A DNA stretch of 32,728 nt, from positions 1 to 32,728 of the forward strand of contig JASFYT010000112.1 of assembly GCA_045047085.1 (NCBI GenBank). The letters are read 5' to 3'. Position numbers and translations under genes: made by a program. The stretch is from GCA-2401155 sp045047085. Lineage in GTDB: Bacteria > Pseudomonadota > Alphaproteobacteria > Rhizobiales > Rhizobiaceae. The notes under the pieces were generated by a model. The model did not search any database. It worked only from the letters and a program-made list of their open reading frames with translations, and was not told the origin of the DNA. Positions 7,690 to 15,966 of the stretch are shown here, piece by piece. Numbering within the stretch: the first letter of the stretch is position 1; each line of letters opens with the position of its first letter.

Positions 7690-8775
7690 ATGCTGTTTTA
7701 TCTGGGACAAGAACTTTCGACGGATATTTCTGCCTTCAATGTGTTTCGTTATATTACGTTCCGCACGGGTGGGGCGCTGATAACGTCTGCATTTATCTTG
7801 TTTCTGTTCGGACCAATGATGATACGTGCATTAAAAGTCAGGCAAGGGAAGGGACAACCCATCCGGGCTGATGGTCCAGAAACCCATTTTGCCAAAGCCG
7901 GTACGCCTACCATGGGCGGGTTGATGATTTTGGTGGCGGTTGTTGTTTCCTCCATGCTTTGGGGCAATCTTGGTAACATTTATGTTCAGGTTGTGCTGGT
8001 TGTGACGTTGGGCTTTGGCGCTATCGGGTTTTATGATGATTATCTGAAAGTTTCCAAACAAAGCGACAAAGGTTTCCCGGGAAAAGTACGCTTGTTACTG
8101 GAATTTCTCATAGCTTCGATTGCCTGTTTTGTTCTTATGAGTAACGGTGAAGAACCCTTTGCTACATCGCTGACCTTCCCGTTTTTCAAAGAATTTGTCG
8201 TAAATTTGGGCATCTTTTTTATCCCGTTCGGAGCGTTTGTTATTGTGGGTGCAGGTAATGCTGTGAACCTCACCGATGGCCTTGATGGCTTGGCGATTGT
8301 TCCGGTGATGATTGCTGCGGGGTCCTTTGGATTGATTGCGTATCTATCGGGAAATGCGATTTTTTCCGACTATCTGCAAATTCATTTCGTGCTTGGAACC
8401 GGTGAGATTGCTGTGATTTGTGGTTCAATTATTGGCGCAGGGCTTGGGTTCTTATGGTTCAATGCGCCGCCTGCGGCGATCTTTATGGGAGATACTGGTT
8501 CGCTTTCCCTTGGCGGTATGATCGGTGCTTCTGCGGTTGCAACCAAGCACGAGATCGTACTTGGAATTATTGGTGGTCTATTTGTGATTGAGGCGCTATC
8601 CGTGATCATTCAGGTGGCCTCCTTTAAGCTGACGGGAAAACGCGTATTTCGTATGGCACCCATTCACCACCACTTTGAAAAAAAGGGTTGGACGGAAAGT
8701 CAGGTGGTTGTTCGTTTCTGGATTATTTCAATTGTGTTTGCGTTGATTGGGCTTGCAACCCTAAAACTACGTTAG
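7690..8775 (+). CDS. mraY: Phospho-MurNAc-pentapeptide translocase MraY
   Basis: MraY transfers phospho-MurNAc-pentapeptide to undecaprenyl phosphate, making lipid I at the inner membrane. The 361-residue protein is very hydrophobic, consistent with the ten membrane helices of the family. It carries the conserved cytoplasmic motifs: D116-D117 in FYDDYLK, N193 and D196 in NLTDGLDG, D268 in FMGDTGS and the triple histidine 326-328 in IHHHFEKKGW. AGAGGG precedes the ATG at good spacing. The gene sits between murF and murD, with an 11-bp gap before it and a 10-bp gap after it. Confidence 0.97.
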   Translation: MLFYLGQELSTDISAFNVFRYITFRTGGALITSAFILFLFGPMMIRALKVRQGKGQPIRADGPETHFAKAGTPTMGGLMILVAVVVSSMLWGNLGNIYVQVVLVVTLGFGAIGFYDDYLKVSKQSDKGFPGKVRLLLEFLIASIACFVLMSNGEEPFATSLTFPFFKEFVVNLGIFFIPFGAFVIVGAGNAVNLTDGLDGLAIVPVMIAAGSFGLIAYLSGNAIFSDYLQIHFVLGTGEIAVICGSIIGAGLGFLWFNAPPAAIFMGDTGSLSLGGMIGASAVATKHEIVLGIIGGLFVIEALSVIIQVASFKLTGKRVFRMAPIHHHFEKKGWTESQVVVRFWIISIVFALIGLATLKLR

Positions 8776-8785
8776 AGGAAAAGAA

Positions 8786-10189
8786 TTGATCGCAGTCACC
8801 ACATATCGCGATAAGCGGGTTGCATTGTTTGGGCTTGGTGGTTCCGGCATGGTGACTGCTATGGCGCTTATTGCCGGTGGTGCTGATTTGACGGCATATG
8901 ATGATAATCCTGAACAGGTGGAAGCTGCTGGTGCCAAAGGGATTACAACACAAAATCTGCGCGAACTCGATTTTTCAACTGTTGATGCGCTTATACTAGC
9001 GCCCGGTGTGCCGCTTACCCATCCAAAACCCCATTGGAGCGTTGAACTGGCGAAATCCAACAATGTTCCAATTGTCGGTGATGTGGATTTGTTTGCAACT
9101 GAACGCCGTGCCATCGCGCCGAATTCGAATTTCATCGCAATTACGGGGACCAACGGCAAATCTACTACCACAGTCTTGGTATCCCACGTGCTTGAAAGTG
9201 CCGGGCGCAATGTGCAAATGGGCGGCAACATTGGGCGGGCAGTATTATCTCTCGATCCGTTTGGCGATGATATTGTTTACGTGGTGGAGTGCTCGTCTTA
9301 CCAGATTGATTTAGCACCATCGCTTGATCCGACCATTGGCATTTTGCTCAATCTTGCGCCGGATCATTTAGAGCGTCATGGGGATATGGATCACTATGCT
9401 TCGATTAAGGAGCGGCTTGTTGCGGCAAGCAGCGAAGCGATTATTGGCGTTGACGATGACTATTCAGCGGCGATTGCTGCTAATCACGACAAAGACAAAC
9501 GCAATGTCCACCGGATATCGAATGTATCCAGTGTGCATGAAGGGGTTTATCTGAGCGACCATCATCTGGTGTGGGCAGTCGGCGGAAATTCCCACAATGT
9601 GGCTGATCTTGAAGGCATTCCAACCCTGCGTGGCGTTCACAATGGGCAAAATGCGGCGGCTTGTTGGCTTGCTTGTCATCTGGTCGGTTTGAGCGACGAG
9701 GAAATTCAAGCCGGCCTTGATAGCTTTCCAGGTCTGGTTCATCGCATGGAGCCTGTGGGGTCTATTGGGCGCATCATCTTTGTCAATGATTCCAAAGCTA
9801 CCAACGCGGATGCGGCGGCTATGGCCTTGGCGAGCTATGATCATATTTACTGGATTGCCGGTGGTCTGGCCAAAGAAGGTGGCATTAATTCTCTTCTTTC
9901 GTTTTTTCCAAAAATTGAAAAAGCATATCTGGTTGGTGAGGCGGCACCTGAATTTGCAGCTGTGCTGAGTGACGATGTGGCGTTTGAGATTTCAGGCACA
10001 ATTGGTACTGCCGTTCAGCGGGCATTTGAAGATGCCAGTGCAGCAAATGGGCAAACTGAATTAGCCATATTGTTATCACCGGCCTGTGCTAGTTTTGATC
10101 AATTCGCCAATTTTGAAATTCGCGGCGAAGCATTTCGTACCGCAGTCGAAGCAATCGACGGTGTGGAATATTATAAGGAGGCATCCTGA
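8786..10189 (+). CDS. murD: UDP-MurNAc-L-Ala:D-glutamate ligase MurD
   Basis: MurD adds D-glutamate to UDP-MurNAc-L-alanine. The 467-residue protein has an N-terminal dinucleotide-type fold (GLGGSG, 16-21), the P-loop GTNGKST (121-127), ECSSYQID (168-175), 'APDHLERHG' (191-199) and the candidate carbamylated lysine K208. The start codon is TTG at 8786, preceded by AGAGGA at six to seven bases. The resulting N-terminus 'MIAVTTYRDKRVALFGLG' matches rhizobial MurD starts, so I consider the TTG real rather than a missed ATG. A rare start could lower MurD output relative to its neighbours. Confidence 0.96.
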   Translation: MIAVTTYRDKRVALFGLGGSGMVTAMALIAGGADLTAYDDNPEQVEAAGAKGITTQNLRELDFSTVDALILAPGVPLTHPKPHWSVELAKSNNVPIVGDVDLFATERRAIAPNSNFIAITGTNGKSTTTVLVSHVLESAGRNVQMGGNIGRAVLSLDPFGDDIVYVVECSSYQIDLAPSLDPTIGILLNLAPDHLERHGDMDHYASIKERLVAASSEAIIGVDDDYSAAIAANHDKDKRNVHRISNVSSVHEGVYLSDHHLVWAVGGNSHNVADLEGIPTLRGVHNGQNAAACWLACHLVGLSDEEIQAGLDSFPGLVHRMEPVGSIGRIIFVNDSKATNADAAAMALASYDHIYWIAGGLAKEGGINSLLSFFPKIEKAYLVGEAAPEFAAVLSDDVAFEISGTIGTAVQRAFEDASAANGQTELAILLSPACASFDQFANFEIRGEAFRTAVEAIDGVEYYKEAS

Positions 10190-10190
10190 T

Positions 10191-11348
10191 ATGGTGAGCA
10201 GAACCGACAGAACGCAGATGGCGGAGTGGTGGCGCACGATAGATAAAACCCTGTTGGGTGCGATCCTGTTCCTGATGTTATTTGGCCTGCTTTTATCGTT
10301 TGCAGCAAGTCCGCCGGTTGCAGAGCGTATCGGCGTATCCAACCTTCATTTTGTAAAACGCCATGCCATATTCCTGATACCGGCGGTAATTGTGTTGATT
10401 GCAAGTTCCATGCTATCGCCGCGCTCGGTTCGTCGGGCTGCTTTTGTTATATTTTTAGTCGGCATTATACTGATGCTGGTAACAATGTTTGTTGGCACAG
10501 ACGTTAAGGGGTCAAGGCGCTGGATTCAATTGGGTGGCTTCACTCTGCAGCCATCGGAATTCGTCAAGCCCGCCTTTGTGATTATTTCGGCATGGTTGTT
10601 TGCCGAGAATTCCAGAAGGGCTGATATTCCGGGTAATCTGTTTTCAATCATCCTCTTTGCAATTGTTGCTGCACTGTTGATTGCACAACCAGATTTTGGC
10701 CAGACCATGCTACTGGCTATCGTATGGGGTGCATTGTTCTTCATGGCAGGTATGTCGTGGGTATGGATTGCGGCATTTGGTGGTATTGGTATATTAGGAA
10801 TGGGGACGGCCTATACGCTGTTTCCCCATGTGGCGGGGCGGATCAACCGGTTTGTTTCCGGCGAGGGCGATCATTTTCAGGTGGACACCGGGCGTGAAGC
10901 AATTGTCAGCGGAGGCTGGCTGGGCAAGGGGCCAGGCGAAGGGACCGTGAAGAATATCATTCCCGATGGCCATGCGGATTTTCCCTTTGCTGTGGCGGCA
11001 GAAGAATATGGTATATTGGTATGTATGGGGATAGTAGCCGTTTTTGCATTTATTGTTTTACGCGGATTGGCTCACGCCATGCGTGAACGTGATGACTATG
11101 TGCGGCTTGCGTCATCCGGTCTATTGATACTGTTCGGCATACAATCGATGATCAACATTTCCGTCAATCTGCAATTGATACCAGCCAAGGGCATGACGCT
11201 TCCATTTATTTCCTATGGTGGCTCATCATTAATTTCGATGGCGCTTTGCATGGGGTTCATGTTGGCGTTGACCCGCAAGAGGCCAGAAACGCTGGGAAGC
11301 GAGTTGATGATGCAATTCACACCCCACAAATTGAAAGTAGCGGAGTAA
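10191..11348 (+). CDS. ftsW: SEDS peptidoglycan glycosyltransferase FtsW
   Basis: FtsW polymerises lipid II into glycan strands at the septum in complex with FtsI. The 385-residue protein is polytopic, with about ten hydrophobic segments. It shows the SEDS signatures 'KGSRRWIQLGGFTLQPSEF' (106-124), the periplasmic 'IPDGHADFPFAVAAEE' (257-272), which contains candidate catalytic aspartates, and 'PFISYGGSS' (338-346). The ATG at 10191 follows a strong TAAGGAGG nine bases upstream and lies one base past the murD stop. The frame is open further upstream inside murD, but that extension is not needed. murG starts three bases after the stop. Confidence 0.96.
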   Translation: MVSRTDRTQMAEWWRTIDKTLLGAILFLMLFGLLLSFAASPPVAERIGVSNLHFVKRHAIFLIPAVIVLIASSMLSPRSVRRAAFVIFLVGIILMLVTMFVGTDVKGSRRWIQLGGFTLQPSEFVKPAFVIISAWLFAENSRRADIPGNLFSIILFAIVAALLIAQPDFGQTMLLAIVWGALFFMAGMSWVWIAAFGGIGILGMGTAYTLFPHVAGRINRFVSGEGDHFQVDTGREAIVSGGWLGKGPGEGTVKNIIPDGHADFPFAVAAEEYGILVCMGIVAVFAFIVLRGLAHAMRERDDYVRLASSGLLILFGIQSMINISVNLQLIPAKGMTLPFISYGGSSLISMALCMGFMLALTRKRPETLGSELMMQFTPHKLKVAE

Positions 11349-11351
11349 GTA

Positions 11352-12443
11352 GTGAGTAAGGGTATTGTTTTGCTATGCGCCGGTGGAACCGGTGGGCATT
11401 TATTTCCTGCCGAAGCGCTGGCCCATGAACTGGTGTTGCGTGGCTGGAGTGTTCATTTGGCAACAGATGAGCGCGCGGAACGGTTTGCCAATAGTTTTCC
11501 ATCTGATGAAACTCATATTATTCGCTCGGCGACGTTTTCTGGTAAAAATCCTATAGCGCTTGCCAAAGCCATCTGGATTTTGTTTTCAGGTTATCGGCAA
11601 AGCCAGAAATTGCTGCAGAAGTTGCAACCGGATGTGGTTGTTGGTTTTGGTGGTTATCCAACCGTGCCGCCGCTTTATGCTGCTACCCGTGTAGGTATCT
11701 CGACCATAGTGCATGAGCAAAATGCTGTGCTGGGTCGTGCCAATAAGATGCTGTCGGATATTGTGAACGTGGTTGCTATCGGCTTTGAGCAGGCCAGTGG
11801 GGAAACCCTCGATAAGATGGTGCAGACGGGTAATCCTGTTCGTCCCATGGTTTTGAAGGTGTGCGACAAACCCTATCCAGTGCGCAAAGCGGCGGGCAAA
11901 TTTAATCTTGTGGTTTTTGGTGGTTCGCAGGGTGCACGCTTCTTCAGTGAAGTGATGCCAGCGGCACTTGAATTACTAGAGCCTAAAGAGCGGAAGCTGT
12001 TGAACATTGTGCAGCAGGCAAGGCCTGAAGATGAAGATGACTTAAAAGATGCTTATGAGGAGCTTGGGGTGAAGGCCAAAGTTTCTCCGTTTTTCTCCAA
12101 TATGCCTGAGGAAATATCGAAAGCGCATCTGGTGATTTCCAGAGCAGGGGCTTCGACGGTGACTGAATTATCGGTTATAGGCCGCCCGGCGATTTTAATA
12201 CCGTATCCAACGTCTTTGGATGGGGATCAGGCATGGAATGCCTCTGCCATGGAGAAAGCAGGAGGGGCAGAGGTGATTGTGCAATCTGAGTTATCGCCGG
12301 AAATGCTGGCCGACAAATTGAAACTAGCGATTGGCGATCCGAAAATGCTTGCGCTTACCGCCAAAATGGCCAAAAAGACCGGAAATCCGGACGCAATGGT
12401 CAAGCTGGCAGATTGTGTTGAGCGCCTTGTTGATCAAGATTAG
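11352..12443 (+). CDS. murG: Lipid II synthase MurG (UDP-GlcNAc transferase)
   Basis: MurG transfers GlcNAc from UDP-GlcNAc to lipid I on the cytoplasmic membrane face, making lipid II. The 363-residue protein is a GT-B, family 28 glycosyltransferase. It has the first glycine-rich loop GGTGGH (11-16), a second G loop in 'VVFGGSQGARFF', and the UDP-GlcNAc binding region 'SRAGASTVTELSVIGRPAI' followed by 'PYPTSLDGDQ'. The start codon is GTG at 11352, three bases after the ftsW stop; the N-terminus 'MSKGIVLLCAGGTGGHLFPA' matches the family exactly. murC begins 11 bp after the stop. Confidence 0.97.
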   Translation: MSKGIVLLCAGGTGGHLFPAEALAHELVLRGWSVHLATDERAERFANSFPSDETHIIRSATFSGKNPIALAKAIWILFSGYRQSQKLLQKLQPDVVVGFGGYPTVPPLYAATRVGISTIVHEQNAVLGRANKMLSDIVNVVAIGFEQASGETLDKMVQTGNPVRPMVLKVCDKPYPVRKAAGKFNLVVFGGSQGARFFSEVMPAALELLEPKERKLLNIVQQARPEDEDDLKDAYEELGVKAKVSPFFSNMPEEISKAHLVISRAGASTVTELSVIGRPAILIPYPTSLDGDQAWNASAMEKAGGAEVIVQSELSPEMLADKLKLAIGDPKMLALTAKMAKKTGNPDAMVKLADCVERLVDQD

Positions 12444-12454
12444 GGGACAAAATA

Positions 12455-13852
12455 ATGAAAATGCCAGAAACAATCGGGCTGGTCCATTTTGTAGGAATTG
12501 GCGGCATTGGTATGAGCGGTATTGCCGAGGTTTTGCATAACCTTGGTTATGACGTGCAGGGCTCGGATATGGCCGATGGGGCAAATGTTCAGCGATTACG
12601 CGCGAAAGGTATTCCTGTTCACATTGGACATCGAGCTGAAAATCTGGGTGATGCCGAGGTGGTTGTGGCGTCGAGTGCGATTAAAGCTGATAACCCAGAG
12701 CGCATTGCAGCTCACGAACGCCGCATTCCGCTGGTGCGCCGGGCCGAGATGTTGGCAGAACTCATGCGCTTTAAAAAATCGATAGCAATTGGCGGTACTC
12801 ACGGGAAAACCACGACGACCTCAATGGTTGGTGCTTTGCTCGAAGCGGGAGGACTGGACCCGACAGTCATTAATGGCGGGATTATCAATGCAATTGGCAC
12901 CAATGCGCGCATGGGCGAAGGTGATTGGATGGTGGTTGAAGCGGATGAATCCGATGGAACTTTCCTTAAACTTCCTGCCGATGTGGCGGTGATTACCAAT
13001 ATTGATCCTGAGCATCTCGATCATTACGGTACATTTGATGCAGTACGCGACGCGTTTTCCCAATTCATTCACAATGTGCCGTTTTATGGTTTTGGAGTAG
13101 CCTGCCTTGATCACCCCGAGGTGCAATCGCTGGTTTCAAAAATTACTGACCGCCGCGTGATTACCTATGGTGCCAATCCGCAAGCTGATATTCGTTTCAG
13201 AAATTTGGAAACCAAAGGTGCTGTCAGCCATTTCAGTGTGGATATGCATGATCGAAAAACAGGAGAAACGACAAGTGTTGAAAATCTGGCTTTGCCGATG
13301 CCCGGTTTGCACAATGTTTCGAATGTGACGGCGGCCATTGCAATTGCTCATGAACTGGGCGTGAGTGGTGAAAAAATTCGTGAGGGCATTGCTTCATTTG
13401 CTGGTGTAAAGCGAAGGTTTACCTTGATCGGAGCTTGGCAAGGCATTGATATTTATGATGATTATGCTCATCACCCGGTGGAAATTAAAGCTGTGCTTGG
13501 AGCTGCGCGTGATGCAGCAGCGGGTAGGGTAATTGCCATCAAGCAACCCCACCGCTATACGCGGCTTGAAAGTCTTTTCGATGATTTTTGTGCCTGTTTT
13601 AATGATGCGGATACGGTGCTGGTTGCTCCGGTGTATGAAGCCGGGGAAAAGCCTATAGAGGGTATAAATTCAGGGACACTCGTTGCTGGCCTTTGTGCCG
13701 GAGGGCACAGGGATGCGCGTTTGATTGATGGCCCTGAGGAGATTGCAGGCATTGTGTCTGAAATTGCCAAGCCCGGCGATATCGTGATTTTCCTTGGTGC
13801 TGGTGACATCACAAAGTGGGCCTACGCCCTGCCGGACGAGCTTGCCAAATGA
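12455..13852 (+). CDS. murC: UDP-MurNAc:L-alanine ligase MurC
   Basis: MurC starts the stem peptide by ligating L-alanine to UDP-MurNAc with ATP. The 465-residue protein has an N-terminal glycine-rich loop GIGGIGMSG (14-22), the ATP-binding GTHGKTTT (114-121), DESDGTF (164-170), 'NIDPEHLDHYG' (182-192) and 'DDYAHHPVEI' in the C-terminal part, all diagnostic of MurC. AGGGGAC precedes the ATG. The stop overlaps the murB start by ATGA. Confidence 0.97.
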   Translation: MKMPETIGLVHFVGIGGIGMSGIAEVLHNLGYDVQGSDMADGANVQRLRAKGIPVHIGHRAENLGDAEVVVASSAIKADNPERIAAHERRIPLVRRAEMLAELMRFKKSIAIGGTHGKTTTTSMVGALLEAGGLDPTVINGGIINAIGTNARMGEGDWMVVEADESDGTFLKLPADVAVITNIDPEHLDHYGTFDAVRDAFSQFIHNVPFYGFGVACLDHPEVQSLVSKITDRRVITYGANPQADIRFRNLETKGAVSHFSVDMHDRKTGETTSVENLALPMPGLHNVSNVTAAIAIAHELGVSGEKIREGIASFAGVKRRFTLIGAWQGIDIYDDYAHHPVEIKAVLGAARDAAAGRVIAIKQPHRYTRLESLFDDFCACFNDADTVLVAPVYEAGEKPIEGINSGTLVAGLCAGGHRDARLIDGPEEIAGIVSEIAKPGDIVIFLGAGDITKWAYALPDELAK

Positions 13853-14802
13853 CAATTGGTGAAGCGCTGCTCGCCCAAATAATGCCTTTGATGGAGGGGG
13901 TACGGGGCCGGCTGATGGCTGATTCTCTCATGAGTAAAATTACATGGTTTCAGGTGGGTGGCCCTGCTGATGTATTGTTTCAGCCCGTGGATGAGGATGA
14001 TCTTGCGCTGTTTTTGCGGAAATTGCCTGCCGAAATTCCAATTACTATTATCGGTGTTGGCTCCAATCTACTGGTGCGTGATGGTGGTATCGAAGGGGTT
14101 GTTATTCGGCTCTCGGCCAAAGGGTTTGGTTTTGTAGAAGCAGAAGGTTCAACCGCGCTTCGGGTCGGTGCTGCGGTGCAAGATAAGCGGCTTGCGGCAA
14201 AGGCTCTGGAATTTGGGTTTGGTGGGTTCGAATTTTATCATGGAATTCCCGGTGGTATTGGCGGTGCGCTTCGTATGAATGCCGGGGCTAATGGTACTGA
14301 GACTACCAACCGTGTGAGAGAAGTTGCAGCTCTTGATCGCCAAGGCAAAAAGCATACGCTCAGCCACGGTGATATGGGGTATAGTTATCGCCACAGTGAG
14401 GCTGACACCGGGCTGATATTCACTTCTTGCCTGATGGAAGGTGAACCTCAGGACAAGGCCGATATTCAAAAAGCCATGGACGCGGTGCAGCATCACCGCG
14501 AAACCGTTCAGCCAATTCGCGAAAAAACCGGTGGTTCAACCTTTAAAAATCCTGAGGGTCATAGCTCATGGAAACTGGTTGATGAAGCCGGTCTGCGCGG
14601 GTTTGAAATTGGTGGCGCTCAAATGAGCGAATTGCATTGCAATTTCATGATCAATACGGGTAATGCTAGCGCATATGATTTGGAACAATTGGGCGAAACC
14701 GTTCGCACAAAAGTAATGGAAAATTCAGGAATTTCCCTACAATGGGAGATCAAGCGTATCGGGAGATTTGAAGCCGGACGCAAAGTTGAATGTAAGATTT
14801 GA
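13849..14802 (+). CDS. murB: UDP-N-acetylenolpyruvoylglucosamine reductase MurB
   Basis: MurB is the FAD- and NADPH-dependent enzyme that reduces enolpyruvyl-UDP-GlcNAc to UDP-MurNAc. The 317-residue protein shows the FAD-binding 'GVGSNLLVRDGG' (69-80) and 'GIPGGIGGALRMNAGANG' (132-149), the catalytic serine S230 in GGSTFKNP and a C-terminal glutamate (E300 in LQWEIKRIG) at the expected place. The start forms an ATGA overlap with the murC stop; its Shine-Dalgarno is weak, so translation may be coupled to murC. It is the last gene of the first dense series; 237 non-coding bases follow. Confidence 0.96.
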   Translation: MTIGEALLAQIMPLMEGVRGRLMADSLMSKITWFQVGGPADVLFQPVDEDDLALFLRKLPAEIPITIIGVGSNLLVRDGGIEGVVIRLSAKGFGFVEAEGSTALRVGAAVQDKRLAAKALEFGFGGFEFYHGIPGGIGGALRMNAGANGTETTNRVREVAALDRQGKKHTLSHGDMGYSYRHSEADTGLIFTSCLMEGEPQDKADIQKAMDAVQHHRETVQPIREKTGGSTFKNPEGHSSWKLVDEAGLRGFEIGGAQMSELHCNFMINTGNASAYDLEQLGETVRTKVMENSGISLQWEIKRIGRFEAGRKVECKI

Positions 14803-14955
14803 GTAAGTGATTTGATTTGCGGTGGTTCGCGAATTTTGGATTCTAAACTTAGGAAGCTGACATCGGAAAACCGAGCGCTTCCGGCGCGTGTTGTTGTCTT
14901 AAATAACACACGTTCTGAGTATCCAGTTACAGGCAGGTAAGCACGATTAATGTGA

Positions 14956-14971
14956 GTGGAAGGAATTCCAC
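14956..14971 (+). other. GNRA-tetraloop hairpin in the ddl leader
   Basis: GTGGAA (14956-14961) and TTCCAC (14966-14971) form a perfect six-base-pair stem closing a GGAA loop, a GNRA-type tetraloop. It lies 68 bp upstream of the ddl ATG inside the 237-bp murB-ddl gap. No T tract follows, so it is not an intrinsic terminator. It could stabilise a processed mRNA end or bind a protein, but no function can be assigned. I found no convincing promoter in this gap. Confidence 0.4.
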
Positions 14972-15039
14972 GGGCACTCTTTGGTGGCTCCGGATGGGGG
15001 CGGTTGAAGAGCGCATTTCTGTCTTTGAAAGGATGCCCT

Positions 15040-15966
15040 ATGGCTGCGAAACATGTTGCAGTGCTTCTTGGAGGATTTTCCTCTGAACGTGAAGTTTCCC
15101 TGTCTTCCGGCAAAGACTGTGCACAAGGCTTGCGTAATGCTGGCTACAAGGTCACCGAAGTTGATGTGACGCGGAACATTTCCAATCATTTGGCCGAGCT
15201 GAAGCCAGACGTGGCTTTTAATGCGCTGCACGGTCCATATGGTGAAGATGGGACTATTCAGGGGGTCCTTGAATATTTGGAAATCCCTTATACCCATTCC
15301 GGCGTTCTTGCTTCCTCACTTGCGATGGATAAAGAGCTCTCAAAAAGAGTGGCCAAATCCGCTGGTATTCCGGTTGCTCCTTCATTGGTGATGCACCGGC
15401 TTGAAGCGGCAGAAAAGCACGTTATGAAGCCGCCATACGTGGTCAAACCGGTGAATGAAGGATCGTCGCTTGGTATCCTGATTGTACGGGAAGATATGGA
15501 GTCCCCACCGCAAGAATTATATTCTGATGAATGGCCCTATGGTGACCGAATCATGGTGGAAAAATATGTCGCTGGACGTGAATTAACCTGTGCTGTGATG
15601 GGTAATGTGGCCCTTGGAGTGACCGAAATCATTCAGGACGGGCCAAGCTTTTACGATTTTGACGCGAAATATGGTGAGAACGCCCTAAAACACGAATGTC
15701 CGGCGAAATGTTTACCAAATATTTACCAAAAGATACAGACACTGTCCCTCAAAGCTCATGAAGTGATCGGATGTCGGGGTGTTTCTCGCTCGGATTTCCG
15801 TCTTGATGATGGCTTAATGGGAAGCGGTGAATTGATTTGGCTGGAAGTAAATACCCAGCCGGGCATGACCCCAACCTCATTATTACCCGAACTGGCCGCA
15901 CATGCTGGCCATACATTTGAAGAATTGGTGACATGGATGGTGGAGGACGCAACTTGCAATCGTTAG
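15040..15966 (+). CDS. ddl: D-alanine--D-alanine ligase
   Basis: Ddl makes the D-Ala-D-Ala dipeptide used by MurF. The 308-residue protein is an ATP-grasp enzyme with 'GGFSSEREVSLSSG' (11-24), 'ALHGPYGEDGTIQG' (62-75), 'VVKPVNEGSSLG' (134-145) and the C-terminal metal and substrate segment 'LEVNTQPGMTPTS' (268-280). The omega-loop YDFDAKY (205-211) keeps the tyrosine associated with D-Ala rather than D-lactate acceptor use, so vancomycin-type depsipeptide synthesis is not expected. AAAGGA lies six bases before the ATG at 15040; a GTG at 14956 would add an unlikely 28-residue extension. The 3' end overlaps ftsQ. Confidence 0.95.
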   Translation: MAAKHVAVLLGGFSSEREVSLSSGKDCAQGLRNAGYKVTEVDVTRNISNHLAELKPDVAFNALHGPYGEDGTIQGVLEYLEIPYTHSGVLASSLAMDKELSKRVAKSAGIPVAPSLVMHRLEAAEKHVMKPPYVVKPVNEGSSLGILIVREDMESPPQELYSDEWPYGDRIMVEKYVAGRELTCAVMGNVALGVTEIIQDGPSFYDFDAKYGENALKHECPAKCLPNIYQKIQTLSLKAHEVIGCRGVSRSDFRLDDGLMGSGELIWLEVNTQPGMTPTSLLPELAAHAGHTFEELVTWMVEDATCNR

